DNA of 64,000 nucleotides from an uncultured Collinsella sp. (GCA_902470895.1 CABRID010000001.1:1-64000); one strand, 5' to 3'; counted from the stretch's first letter, positions 34,947-44,079 are shown. Translations and numbers: made by a program. The notes: generated by a model not told the origin, from the letters alone.

Positions 34947-34958
34947 AGCGGCGGGACC

Positions 34959-35300
34959 ATGAATATTCAAATCTTCGGGACTAAGAAGTCCTTCGACACC
35001 AAGAAGGCCCAGCGCTATTTTAAGGAGCGCCGCATTAAGGTGCAGTTTATTGACCTTAAGGAAAAGGAGATGAGCAAGGGCGAGCTCACGAGCGTGATGC
35101 AGGCGGTCGGCGGCATCGACAAGCTACTCAACCCCAAGGCCAAGGACGAGGAGACGCTCGCGCTCATCCAGTACCTCACCCCCAGCCAGCGCTTTGACAA
35201 GCTGCTCGAGAACCAGCAGGTTCTCGCCGAACCCATCGTGCGCAACGGCAAAAAGGCCACCGTCGGTTATTGCCCCGATGTATGGGGAGCCTGGGAGTAG
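34959..35300 (+). CDS. ArsC/Spx-family protein without the redox Cys
   Basis: A thioredoxin-like protein of 113 residues from the arsenate-reductase/Spx family: IQIFGTKKSFDTKKAQRYF at the N-terminus, FIDLKEKEMSKGEL and the C-terminal PIVRNGKKATVGY. The usual Cys of the GTPxCxTCRKA motif is absent, so arsenate reduction by that mechanism is unlikely. It could be a binding or regulatory protein. It lies 12 bases after the reductase gene and is probably cotranscribed. Confidence 0.88.
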   Translation: MNIQIFGTKKSFDTKKAQRYFKERRIKVQFIDLKEKEMSKGELTSVMQAVGGIDKLLNPKAKDEETLALIQYLTPSQRFDKLLENQQVLAEPIVRNGKKATVGYCPDVWGAWE

Positions 35301-35386
35301 CTTGTGTTATTTGCCGGCTCGTGGGTATAAGAGCGGGCGTTTGGCATAAGATTCAACTGTAAGCCATGTCTAACAAAGGAGGGCAC

Positions 35387-36517
35387 ATGCCCAACAAACC
35401 CGTGAAGATCATCATGCTTACCGGATACCTCGGTGCCGGCAAGACCACGCTGCTCAACCACATCCTCGCTAACGACGGCGGCATCCGCGCCGCCGTGATC
35501 GTCAACGATATCGGCGAGATCAACGTCGACGCCAGCCTTATCGCCGACGGCGGCCTTTCCGAGACCGATGACCTCATCCCGCTCACCAACGGCTGCATCT
35601 GCTGCACGCTTTCGGATGACCTGGCCAACCAGCTGCAGGGCATCGCCGATTCGGGCAACTTCGACTACATCATCATCGAGGCATCGGGCATTTGCGAGCC
35701 TATCCCCATCGCCTACACTATCTCGAGCTTCTGCGACGAGGCCAAGGTGGGCGGCGAGCCCAAGCTCGCGCTCGACAACATCGTGGCCGTGGTCGACTGC
35801 GCCCGCATGTACGACGAGTTCAACGGCGGTCGCGACCTGCTGGCCGAGGATATCGACGAGGACGACATCGAAAGCCTGCTCATCCAGCAGATCGAATTCT
35901 GCTCCACGCTGATCCTCAACAAGACCGATACCGTGACGCCCGAGCAGATCGCCGAGCTCAAGGCCATCGTGCGCAGCCTGCAGAAGGACGCCGTGATTGT
36001 CGAGGCCCAAAACGGCGAGGTCCCCATGGAGGAGCTGCTCGACACCGACCGCTTCGACTTTATGCGCGCCTACAACTCCGCCGCCTGGATCGAGGCCATG
36101 GAGCATCCCGAGGAGCACGACGACCCCGAGGTGCTCGAGTACGACATCGAGACCTTTGTGTACTCGCGCCGCAAGCCGTTTGACCTGCAGAAGTTCACCA
36201 ATTTTGTTGAGCAGGAGTGGCCCGACGAGGTCATCCGCGTCAAGGGTCCGCTGTGGCAGACCGGCGATCCGGACATGTGCTACATGTTTGAGCAGGCCGG
36301 CCACCAGATGCGCCTGATGGAGAACGGCCTGTTTGTCGATTCGGCGCCCGAGGGCGAGAAGCAGAAGATCATCGACGAGAACCCCGAGATCATGCAGATT
36401 TGGGACGACGAGACGGGCGACCGCATGACGAGCCTGTGCATCATCGGCCGTCACATGGACAAGGATGCGCTCATCGCCTCCCTCGATGCCTGCCTGACCG
36501 ACTGGCACCGCGCCTAG
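35387..36517 (+). CDS. CobW/COG0523-type G3E GTPase
   Basis: A metal-chaperone GTPase of 376 residues. The P-loop is GYLGAGKTTL (13-22). VNDIGEINVDASL and the metal-binding CICC motif (Cys70, Cys72, Cys73) follow. The guanine motif is LNKTD near 182. The CobW C-terminal domain covers about 240-370. These proteins deliver zinc, cobalt or other metals. AAGGAGG precedes the ATG. No Zur box is recognised. A terminator follows at 36558. Confidence 0.93.
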   Translation: MPNKPVKIIMLTGYLGAGKTTLLNHILANDGGIRAAVIVNDIGEINVDASLIADGGLSETDDLIPLTNGCICCTLSDDLANQLQGIADSGNFDYIIIEASGICEPIPIAYTISSFCDEAKVGGEPKLALDNIVAVVDCARMYDEFNGGRDLLAEDIDEDDIESLLIQQIEFCSTLILNKTDTVTPEQIAELKAIVRSLQKDAVIVEAQNGEVPMEELLDTDRFDFMRAYNSAAWIEAMEHPEEHDDPEVLEYDIETFVYSRRKPFDLQKFTNFVEQEWPDEVIRVKGPLWQTGDPDMCYMFEQAGHQMRLMENGLFVDSAPEGEKQKIIDENPEIMQIWDDETGDRMTSLCIIGRHMDKDALIASLDACLTDWHRA

Positions 36518-36557
36518 GTTTATCCAAGCGGGCATTTTTCCGCCTATGTAACCGCCA

Positions 36558-36592
36558 AACCACCACGAAGGTGCTCTTCGTGGTGGTTTTTC
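36558..36592 (+). terminator. Terminator after the CobW gene
   Basis: AACCACCACGAAG at 36558-36570 pairs exactly with CTTCGTGGTGGTT at 36575-36587, followed by TTT. Confidence 0.9.
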
Positions 36593-36612
36593 GTTCTGAG
36601 CCAAGGAGATTC

Positions 36613-37212
36613 ATGTTCAACATCGTGCTGTATGCGCCCGAGATTCCGGCCAATACGGGCAATATCGGCCGTACCTGCGTTGTCACCGGCGCCCGCCTGC
36701 ATCTGGTGGAGCCGTTGGGCTTTTCGCTCGACGACAAGACGGTACGCCGCGCCGGCCTGGGCTACTGGCAAAACTTGGACGTGACGACCTATGCCGGCTG
36801 GGAGGATTTCCTTGCGCGCAACGACCTCTCCCCTGCCGACGAGCGCCTGCATCTGCTAACCAAAAAGGCACGCCGCACCTATGCGCAGAGCACCTACCGC
36901 GATGGCGACTACTTGGTCTTTGGCAGCGAGAGCTCGGGCATTCCCGAGGAACTGCTCGCCGCGGCGCCCGAGCGCTGCGAGCGCATCCCGATGCTGCGCG
37001 ATTGCGACTCGCTCGATAACGCCGAGGCTTGGGAAGCTCACGAGGAATCGCTGGGGCATACCGAGGACAGCCACGAAGCCATCCTTCAGCAGGATATCTG
37101 CGGCAACTTCGTCAACCCGGACGACTACCGCATCAGCGCACTCAACCTCTCCAACAGCGCCGCCATCGTCCTCTACGAAGCCCTGCGCCAAACAGGCTTT
37201 CCGGGAATGTGA
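36613..37212 (+). CDS. trmL: tRNA (cytidine/uridine-34-2'-O)-methyltransferase TrmL
   Basis: A SPOUT methyltransferase of 199 residues that methylates the wobble ribose of leucine tRNAs. The family frame is complete: YAPEIPANTGNIGRTC, RRAGLGYW, YLVFGSESSGIPEEL and ISALNLSNSAAIVLYEALRQ. Before the last motif there is an acidic insertion of about 30 residues (AWEAHEESLGHTEDSHEA), which makes it longer than the usual 155-160. AAGGAG precedes the ATG. The stop codon falls inside a hairpin. Confidence 0.92.
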   Translation: MFNIVLYAPEIPANTGNIGRTCVVTGARLHLVEPLGFSLDDKTVRRAGLGYWQNLDVTTYAGWEDFLARNDLSPADERLHLLTKKARRTYAQSTYRDGDYLVFGSESSGIPEELLAAAPERCERIPMLRDCDSLDNAEAWEAHEESLGHTEDSHEAILQQDICGNFVNPDDYRISALNLSNSAAIVLYEALRQTGFPGM

Positions 37213-37238
37213 CAAAGGAACTGTCCCTTTGTCACATT
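37206..37238. repeat. REP-like hairpin overlapping the trmL stop
   Basis: AATGTGACAAAGG at 37206-37218 pairs exactly with CCTTTGTCACATT at 37226-37238 around AACTGTC. It contains the trmL TGA and ends three bases before the convergent UvrA-like gene, so it also serves as a terminator. It has the AACTGTCCC core of the REP-like family. Confidence 0.75.
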
Positions 37239-37241
37239 CGG

Positions 37242-39755
37242 TTATAGGTAGCGGCCGGTGATGCTTGCGGAGCAGGCCGCGATGTCGCCCGGCGTACCGG
37301 CGCAGACGATTTGCCCGCCGGCGTCGCCACCGCCCGGGCCCATGTCGATCACGTAATCGGCGTTACGGATAAGGTCGAGGTCGTGCTCGATCACGACAAC
37401 TGTGGCCCCCTTGGCAACGAGGCCGTCGAACACACTCAGCAACACCTGAACATCGAGCGGATGCAGGCCGATCGTAGGCTCGTCGAATACGAATACGGCA
37501 TCATCCTGCACACGACCCATCTCGCTCGCAAGCTTAAGACGCTGCGCCTCGCCGCCCGAGAGCGCCGGCGTGGGCTCGCCGAGCGTGAGATAGCCCAAGC
37601 CCAGGTCGTGCAAAGTCTGTAAGCGCGCCTGAACCTTCTTGAGTCCCACCGTGGCGTCGAGGGCCTCGTCCACACTCATGTCCATGAGCTGCGGCAACGT
37701 AAGCAGGCTCCCGTCCTTGCCCTCGCGATGGATATGCGAGGCGGCCTCGGCGTAGCGCGAACCACGGCATGCCGGGCAGACGATCTCGACATCGGGCAAA
37801 AACTGCACGTCGAGCGATATCGAGCCCGTGCCATCGCACGTAGGGCAACGCAAAGCGCCAGTGTTGTAGCTAAATGCGCCCGCCTTGTAGCCGGCTGCCT
37901 TGGCCTCGGGCGTACGGGCGAAGGCGCGACGCAGCTCGTCATGGATGTCGGCATAAGTCGCCACCGTCGAGCGCACGTTGGCGCCGATGGGCGTAGCGTC
38001 AATCAGATTTGCGCGAGCAATGCCCTCGGCATCGACCCAACGCACGTGCCCCGGCAGGCGCTCGCCGGCTGCCTGCGCCTTGAGTGCCGGAATGAGCGTC
38101 TCGAGCACCAACGTCGTCTTGCCCGAACCCGAAACGCCCGTCACCGCGACGAGACGGCCGCGCGGGATATCGACTTCGAGCGGCTTGACGGTATGGATGG
38201 TATCGGTCGCCATGCGGATGTGGCCCTGGTCGAACATTTCGTCGTCAGTCACCTGCGGACGCAAACGCTTGGAGTCCGATCTCAAAAACGGCGCGATGCG
38301 GCTGCCCTGCGATTGTTCGACCTCGTCTACCGTGCCCGCGGCAATCACATTACCGCCGCCTGCTCCGGCAACGGGGCCCATCTCGACCAGATAGTCGGCT
38401 TCCGCTAGTACGCGCGTATCGTGGTCGACAACAACCACGGTGTTGCCGTCATCCACCAGATCGCGCATCACGCCTACCAGGCCGTCGACATTAGCAGGAT
38501 GCAAGCCAATCGAGGGCTCGTCCAGCACATAGAGCACGCCCGTCGATCGGTTGCGCACCACGCGGGCGAGTTGCACGCGCTGGCGCTCACCCGTGGAGAG
38601 CGTGGCGCCGGCGCGATCGAGCGAAAGGTAGTCGAGCCCCAAGTCGATCAGACGGCGAGCCGTGCTCAAGAACGAATCGCAGATATCCGTCGCCATGGGC
38701 CGCATCTCGCCCGGCAACGACGCGGGCACCCCGCGAACCCATTCAATCGCCTCGCCCAGCGTCATGGCCGCCGCCTGCGCCAGATTGATACCGCGCACCT
38801 GGGGCTGGCGAGCAGTCTCGGAAAGACGCGTGCCGCCGCAATCACGACACGGTCCCTCGCGCAAAAAGCGCGCAACGCGTTTTAAGCCCTTATCGTCCTT
38901 GACCTTGGCGAGCGCATTCTCGACGGTATAGACGGCGTTGTAATAGGTGAAGTCGAGCGGCGTGGCGCCCTCGCCGTTTTTGGGAACGTAGAGAATGTGC
39001 TTCTTAACCGCCGGACCATGGAACACGATGTCGCGTTCTTGAGGCGAGAGCTGGTTAAACGGCACGTCAGTGCGCACGCCCATCTCGCCGGCCACCTGCT
39101 TCATCAGATCCCACATTAGCGTGCCCCAGGGAAGCACCGCGCCTTCGTTGATGGTCTTTGACTCGTCGGGCACCAGGCTCGCTTCGTCCACCTCGCGCAT
39201 GACACCGGTGCCGCCACAGGTGGGACATGCACCGCCGCTGTTAAATGCAAGGTCCTCGGCGCTCGGCGCGTAGAACTCGCGACCGCATGCAGGGCACGTG
39301 AGCGACAGGCCAGCGGCCACGTTAAGGCTCGGCTCCACGCGCGCCCCGCAATGCGGGCACACATGATGGGCGCAACGGCTAAAGAGCAGACGCAGGCTAT
39401 TGTTGAGCTCGGTCATGGTGCCAAAGGTCGAGCGCACGCCCGGCACGCTCGGACGCTGGTGCAGCGCGAGCGCCGCCGGCACGTGCAGCACCTCGTCCAC
39501 CTGAGCGTGCTCGGCCTGCGTCAGGCGACGTCGAGTATAGGTGCTGAGCGCCTCCAGGTAACGACGCGAGCCCTCGGCATAAAGAACCCCCAGTGCCAGC
39601 GAGCTCTTGCCCGAACCCGACACGCCGGCAATACCCACGAGCTTTCCCAGCGGAATATCGATATCGATGTCCTTGAGGTTGTGTACACGTGCGCCACGTA
39701 CCTCGATAGCCTGCGGGCTCATCTTCTGTTCCGTCACCTTTATCACCCTACTCAT
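37242..39755 (-). CDS. UvrA2-type ABC ATPase
   Basis: A protein of 837 residues with two UvrA ABC modules. The first Walker A is GVSGSGKSSL near 43-51, with LSTGERQRVQLARVV and VLDEPSIGLHP. The second is GVSGSGKTTL, with LSGGEAQRLKLA and VFDEPTIGLHP. Zinc pairs CPHCG/CPACG, CPTCGG and CPTCDG/CPACRG are present. It is about 100 residues shorter than housekeeping UvrA, as in class II proteins linked to DNA-intercalating drug tolerance. Its ATG overlaps the stop of the AAA gene by eight bases; an ATG at 39722 is an alternative start. Confidence 0.9.
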   Translation of the reverse strand: MSRVIKVTEQKMSPQAIEVRGARVHNLKDIDIDIPLGKLVGIAGVSGSGKSSLALGVLYAEGSRRYLEALSTYTRRRLTQAEHAQVDEVLHVPAALALHQRPSVPGVRSTFGTMTELNNSLRLLFSRCAHHVCPHCGARVEPSLNVAAGLSLTCPACGREFYAPSAEDLAFNSGGACPTCGGTGVMREVDEASLVPDESKTINEGAVLPWGTLMWDLMKQVAGEMGVRTDVPFNQLSPQERDIVFHGPAVKKHILYVPKNGEGATPLDFTYYNAVYTVENALAKVKDDKGLKRVARFLREGPCRDCGGTRLSETARQPQVRGINLAQAAAMTLGEAIEWVRGVPASLPGEMRPMATDICDSFLSTARRLIDLGLDYLSLDRAGATLSTGERQRVQLARVVRNRSTGVLYVLDEPSIGLHPANVDGLVGVMRDLVDDGNTVVVVDHDTRVLAEADYLVEMGPVAGAGGGNVIAAGTVDEVEQSQGSRIAPFLRSDSKRLRPQVTDDEMFDQGHIRMATDTIHTVKPLEVDIPRGRLVAVTGVSGSGKTTLVLETLIPALKAQAAGERLPGHVRWVDAEGIARANLIDATPIGANVRSTVATYADIHDELRRAFARTPEAKAAGYKAGAFSYNTGALRCPTCDGTGSISLDVQFLPDVEIVCPACRGSRYAEAASHIHREGKDGSLLTLPQLMDMSVDEALDATVGLKKVQARLQTLHDLGLGYLTLGEPTPALSGGEAQRLKLASEMGRVQDDAVFVFDEPTIGLHPLDVQVLLSVFDGLVAKGATVVVIEHDLDLIRNADYVIDMGPGGGDAGGQIVCAGTPGDIAACSASITGRYL

Positions 39756-40866
39756 GCCATATAACTCGATCGCGAATGTACGCGCCCAGCATGGGCACGG
39801 TAAATCGGACGAGACCGTATCCGGCAGCCTCGATGACGCGCTCGCGAATCAGGCTTGCGCGATATTTACTCGCCCAGCTCTGGGTGCGATCGCAGCGCTC
39901 AATGATATCCGCCATGCGACTCGGTTTGCCCTCGTCAACCGCCATGGCCTCGATAAAGAGGCGCTGTGGACTGCGCAGCCCGTAATACAGAGGCGCGTCA
40001 ACCGCTTCGTAGAACTCGGAGACGGCATCCGCATGGCCATCCTCGGCATCGCGCCTTTCAATGACCCGTGAGTTGCGCCGAACAGCAGACCGCCACATGT
40101 AATATCCCACCAGCTGAACCATATAGGGATGCCCCATGCTCTTGCGCGCCGCAAGGTCCGCCGTCTCCGCATCAACGCAAAGGCCAGCGTCTTTGACCGC
40201 CTGGACATATGAATCGCGCACTTTGGGCAAAGAAATCGGCCCCAGCGTACGCTGCTGGGCGCGCCGCAAAAACGTTACGCTCGGCTCTTCGAGCAAGTCA
40301 TCAACCATACTGGGCAAGCCGGCGAACACCAGCGCAAGACCGCGCTGATCGCTATCGGGCAAGCCCGTAGCATCCTGGTCTCCGAGCACCTGCTGATAGA
40401 GAACGGCCAGCGCCGCCAGTTCCTCGATAGATGCCGATTGGGCCTCGTCAATCGCAAACAGTAAGCCCTTTCCCGGCCCGAGTTTCTTGAGGCGTTCGTT
40501 GACTAACCCGCGCAACGTCTCGCCTTTTGCCCGCGCCGCCTCGACCGACATCCGGCCAAATGACGGACCGAACTCCATTGACGTCACAACGGGTTTATTC
40601 GAGCGAAGCGCGTCGGCCAAGCGGTCGCATAAGCCAAGCGAAGCGGAATCGGAGACAACCGCCCATCCGCGCTCACTGGCCAGACGTTGCAGCTCCCGCA
40701 GGAGAACCGTCTTGCCGCAGCCGCGGTTTCCCGTAATGAGCATGAGCCTGCCCGGCGCTCCGGCGCCGTTATCGAGCCCTTCCTCGAAATCTTCGATGAC
40801 CGACTCGCGACCGATGAGTATCGGAGGCCGCTTGCCAGCCGTGGGCTTAAAGGGATTTGGATTCAT
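39748..40866 (-). CDS. AAA-type ATP-binding protein
   Basis: An ATPase of 372 residues. It opens with PPILIGRESVIEDFEEGLD, then Walker A ITGNRGCGKTVLL (44-56), Walker B LLFAIDEAQSAS near 137, and a C-terminal winged-helix-like region ending in a protein-binding tail. Similar single ATPases (AAA_16 type) are frequent in actinobacteria without known function. AGGAGG precedes the ATG. It overlaps and is coupled to the UvrA2 gene, and three 10-bp repeats lie in its promoter. Confidence 0.85.
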   Translation of the reverse strand: MNPNPFKPTAGKRPPILIGRESVIEDFEEGLDNGAGAPGRLMLITGNRGCGKTVLLRELQRLASERGWAVVSDSASLGLCDRLADALRSNKPVVTSMEFGPSFGRMSVEAARAKGETLRGLVNERLKKLGPGKGLLFAIDEAQSASIEELAALAVLYQQVLGDQDATGLPDSDQRGLALVFAGLPSMVDDLLEEPSVTFLRRAQQRTLGPISLPKVRDSYVQAVKDAGLCVDAETADLAARKSMGHPYMVQLVGYYMWRSAVRRNSRVIERRDAEDGHADAVSEFYEAVDAPLYYGLRSPQRLFIEAMAVDEGKPSRMADIIERCDRTQSWASKYRASLIRERVIEAAGYGLVRFTVPMLGAYIRDRVIWHE

Positions 40867-40900
40867 GTCGGCCTCCTCGGATTGGCAAACCCTGGTAATA

Positions 40901-40930
40901 GTTATACTAACTTATACCGAGTTATACCAA
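40901..40930 (-). promoter_or_regulatory. Three tandem 10-bp repeats in the ATPase promoter
   Basis: GTTATACTAA, CTTATACCGA and GTTATACCAA follow one another without spacers, so the same face of the helix is presented three times. They begin 35 bases upstream of the AAA gene start. The arrangement suggests cooperative binding of a regulator. Confidence 0.55.
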
Positions 40931-40959
40931 CAGGATGCGACAAAGAGACTGACCCTCTA

Positions 40960-42963
40960 TCACCTATGGCCGAAAAACTCGGCGTCCGCCGCTCGCCAGG
41001 GGCGGAAGGTGGCGGGATCGACCTTTACGTGGGCTGCCTCGGGGACGTTGTACCACTTGACGGTGTAGCCAGCGCCGTGAGAGCAAAAGACCGAGTCGGG
41101 CGTGTTGGGCAGATCGGCCTCGGGCTCATAGGCGGCCGTCTCGATGACGCGCTCGGCATCATGGCAAGCTGCATAGCCGGCAAACTCTAGGTACAGATGT
41201 CCGCGACCGCTCGTGTAGGCAGCCACCTCCAGCGCGTAATCCTGCACTTCGGATGCCGGCACGCGGCCCCCAAACTTCGCCCGGTCGCCCGCCATCGTCG
41301 GCGGCTCGTACTCGGCACCCATACGCGTGGCATCCGACAACGAACGACCCACGCACTCCCCCGGCACCTCGAGCTCAAAGTGGTACCACGGCTCCAACAG
41401 CACCGCCGCGCCGGCCTCACGTGCCTGCATGAGCCCCTGGCGAATCGCGCGGTACGTGGCCTGGCGAAAGTCGCCGCCCTCGGTGTGTTTGGCATGCGCG
41501 CGGCCGCCCGTGAGCGTAATGCGTACATCGGTGATGGGCGAGCCGGTCAGCACGCCCAGGTGGTCGCGCTCCATAGCGTTGGTGAGCGCCAGACGCTGCC
41601 AGTTCAAGTCGAGCTCGTCGGTCGAGGTCACAGTGCCAAATTGCACGCCCGAGCCCGCCGGCAACGGCTCCAGACGCAGATGCACCTCGGCATAGTGGCG
41701 CAGTGGTTCAAAGTGGCCCACGCCCTCGACCGGCTGCGAAATAGTCTCCTTATAGAGAATGCCGCCGGGCTCAAACGCAACCACGAGGCCAAAGCGATCG
41801 GCTAGCACGCGCTGCACGACCTCGAGCTGCACCGCACCCATCAACTGCAGATGAATCTGCTCAAGATGCGTGTTCCAGCTTACGCCGAGCATGGGGTCCT
41901 CATCGGCAAGCTCGGTCAGCGCTTGGAACACCGTATGGACATCGTGCTCGCCCGGCAGCACCGTATAGGTGAGAACCGGCGCTATGACAGGCGCATCGCC
42001 CGCGGGCTCCGCGCCCAAGGCATCACCCGGGTGAACGTGCGCAAGGCCCGTCACAGCGCAGATGCCGCCAGCAGCAACTTCTTGGACAAGCTCGTACTTC
42101 TCGCCGTTATAGATACGGACCTGATCGATCTTTTGCTCCCATGCCTCGACACCGGAGCGCCCCTCAATCACCTGTTTTGCACGCAGTACACCGCCCGTCA
42201 CCTTGACCCAGGCAAGACGCTCGCCACGGTCTCCACGACTCACGCGGTAGACACGCGCAGCGAACTCCTGGGGCCATGTTCGCTCGTGCATCAGAGCGCA
42301 TATGCCGTCGAGTAACTCCGCCACGCCTTGGTCTTTGAGCGCCGAGCCGGCAAAGCAGGGAAACAGTTTGCGCTCCGCGACGAGCCGCGACAACGTTTCG
42401 GCAGACAACTCACCTGCTTCAAGAAACTCATCGAGCGCCACCTCGTCCAACGCCGCAGCATCCTCTTGCACAGCGCCGCCCGCCAGCAAATCTTCGGCAT
42501 CCAGACAGCCCTCGGAAAGACGCTGGCCGAGCTGCGCCAGCAGCGCATCGCGACCAGGGTTCTCAAGATCGATCTTATTGATAAAGATGAACGTCGGGAT
42601 GTCATAGCGCGCAAGCAGGCGCCACAGGGTTTCGGTATGCCCCTGCACGCCGTCGTTGGCGCCCACAACCAAAATCGCGTAGTCGAGTGCGCGCAGCGTG
42701 CGCTCCGCCTCGGCAGAAAAATCGACATGTCCCGGCGCATCCACGAGCATGACGTGGGTATCGCCATGGTCGAGCACAGCCTGCGACGAGAAGATCGTAA
42801 TACCGCGCTCGCGCTCAATCTCGTTCGTATCCAGATGCGAATCGCCATTGTCCACGCGGCCGCGCTTGCGAATGCGGCCCGCGTTGAATAGCATGGCCTC
42901 GGCCAACGTGGTCTTGCCGGCATCTACGTGCGCCAAGATTCCAACGACCGCTTGCTTCGACAT
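40960..42963 (-). CDS. TetM/TetP-like ribosomal-protection GTPase
   Basis: An EF-G-like GTPase of 667 residues. G1 is GILAHVDAGKTTL, G2/switch is ERERGITIFSS, G3 is VDAPGHVDF and G4 is FINKIDL. Domains III-V follow, ending in FCSHGAGYTVKWYNVPEAAH. Members remove tetracycline from the ribosome, but many chromosomal relatives in anaerobes are not proven resistance genes. The start has AGAGGAGAG upstream. Codon use matches the chromosome, so recent acquisition is not evident. It lies next to the UvrA2/AAA genes. Confidence 0.88.
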   Translation of the reverse strand: MSKQAVVGILAHVDAGKTTLAEAMLFNAGRIRKRGRVDNGDSHLDTNEIERERGITIFSSQAVLDHGDTHVMLVDAPGHVDFSAEAERTLRALDYAILVVGANDGVQGHTETLWRLLARYDIPTFIFINKIDLENPGRDALLAQLGQRLSEGCLDAEDLLAGGAVQEDAAALDEVALDEFLEAGELSAETLSRLVAERKLFPCFAGSALKDQGVAELLDGICALMHERTWPQEFAARVYRVSRGDRGERLAWVKVTGGVLRAKQVIEGRSGVEAWEQKIDQVRIYNGEKYELVQEVAAGGICAVTGLAHVHPGDALGAEPAGDAPVIAPVLTYTVLPGEHDVHTVFQALTELADEDPMLGVSWNTHLEQIHLQLMGAVQLEVVQRVLADRFGLVVAFEPGGILYKETISQPVEGVGHFEPLRHYAEVHLRLEPLPAGSGVQFGTVTSTDELDLNWQRLALTNAMERDHLGVLTGSPITDVRITLTGGRAHAKHTEGGDFRQATYRAIRQGLMQAREAGAAVLLEPWYHFELEVPGECVGRSLSDATRMGAEYEPPTMAGDRAKFGGRVPASEVQDYALEVAAYTSGRGHLYLEFAGYAACHDAERVIETAAYEPEADLPNTPDSVFCSHGAGYTVKWYNVPEAAHVKVDPATFRPWRAADAEFFGHR

Positions 42964-43150
42964 GGCTCTCCTCTTATTACAAGCCCATCGCACGCGGCAA
43001 CGGGCGTCCTCGTTCCACACTGGATGATACAATTTACGGGCCGGCGGGCGAAGCGGGCCCTATCCCCCGACCGAGCTCATCGCCCTGCGTTGCCGCGCGG
43101 CGATTTTCGTAGGTTCGCGCCTTGCGAAAGCCGGCTTGCAAAACAGCCTG

Positions 43151-43188
43151 CGAACGAAAATGGCCCCACCCGGGGCCATTTTCGTTCG
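43151..43188. terminator. 17-bp perfect hairpin
   Basis: CGAACGAAAATGGCCCC at 43151-43167 pairs exactly with its complement at 43172-43188 around ACCC. It is 28 bases beyond the stop of the leftward GNAT gene. No gene lies between 42964 and 43216. Confidence 0.8.
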
Positions 43189-43216
43189 TGCAAATTGTTG
43201 ACACGCGCCCCCGCTC

Positions 43217-43705
43217 TTATGCCTCACGCAGCCAGTCAAACGCCACGCGCGGGGTACCGTCGGACACATACACGATGCCGGCGCGCTCAAACCCCGCCTT
43301 AATACTCGCACCCTGCATGGGCAGGTTATCCTGATGCGTGTCGATACGCAGGTGATCGGCACGCTCTTTGGCAAAGGCAAACATCGCGGCCGCGATACCG
43401 TGCGCGGTGCCGTCGGACGCCACACGGTGCAGCACGGCGTACGGAGTGTCGCTGCGCCATTGCCCGTCCTCAATTATGTCATAGCACTCGTCCGGGCCCG
43501 GTAAAAAGGCAAACGTCGCCACCACGCGGCCGTCGACTTCACACACATAGCTGCCACCGGCGGCGATATCGGCAGCCAGCTGCTCGGCAGAAGGCGTGCC
43601 CTCGGGCCACTGCGTGGCGTTGCCATGCGCGCGCATAAAGGCGCGGGCCGTGTCATAGATAGCCATGACGGCGGGAATGTCGGTATCGAGGGTTTTTCTG
43701 ATCAT
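43217..43705 (-). CDS. GNAT-family N-acetyltransferase
   Basis: An acetyltransferase of 162 residues. IRKTLDTDIPAVMAIYDTAR is the typical N-terminus. VVATFAFLPGPDECYDII gives the central strands. LHRVASDGTAHGIAAAMFAFA holds the acetyl-CoA loop, in a variant form of Q/RxxGxG/A. LRIDTHQDNLPMQGASIKAGF is the C-terminal core. The substrate is unknown. ATG at 43705 or GTG at 43708 may start it. Confidence 0.9.
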   Translation of the reverse strand: MIRKTLDTDIPAVMAIYDTARAFMRAHGNATQWPEGTPSAEQLAADIAAGGSYVCEVDGRVVATFAFLPGPDECYDIIEDGQWRSDTPYAVLHRVASDGTAHGIAAAMFAFAKERADHLRIDTHQDNLPMQGASIKAGFERAGIVYVSDGTPRVAFDWLREA

Positions 43706-43782
43706 CACGCGGCGACCTCACGTTTATTGGTATCACTTTGATTGGGCAATGATACCAGCGTTTGGAGAGAGGCACGAAGCAG

Positions 43783-44079
43783 ATGGGGAGCAAAAAGCGA
43801 GCCGCTTGGTCAAAAGCCAAAAGCGAGTTTTTGGGCGCTGCCACGGGCGGCGATATGAGCGACCTGTTTGCGCGCGAAGACGAGCGCCGCGACGCCCTGA
43901 ACGCCGAGCGCGACGAGGCCTGGCGCTACAAATCGTGCGAGCGCAAAAACCGTTACGACACGCGCGCCGAGGCCGAGGCAGTTATGGCCGACTGCGAAAG
44001 CCGCGGGCGGCGCGGTTTGGCCTGCTACAAATGCGAATACTGCGGCGGCTGGCACCTGACATCGCACCCTTGGAAATAG
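43783..44079 (+). CDS. Small zinc-ribbon-like protein of unknown function
   Basis: A protein of 98 residues. The N-terminal half is basic and helical. The C-terminal half has cysteines in YKSCERKNRYDTRAEAEAV, MADCESRG and YKCEYCGGWHLTSHPW, so a metal site of CxxC with other Cys or His is likely. Similar small proteins occur in actinobacteria and phages. It is alone between two leftward genes. The start at 43783 is chosen over 43762 because the purine-rich AGGCACGAAGCAG lies just before it. Confidence 0.75.
   Translation: MGSKKRAAWSKAKSEFLGAATGGDMSDLFAREDERRDALNAERDEAWRYKSCERKNRYDTRAEAEAVMADCESRGRRGLACYKCEYCGGWHLTSHPWK

Noticed and set aside
40934..40962. Further REP-like unit near GCGACAAAGAGACTGACCCT
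   Set aside because: It resembles the AACTGTCCC family but lacks a convincing inverted partner, so it is at most a degenerate trace.
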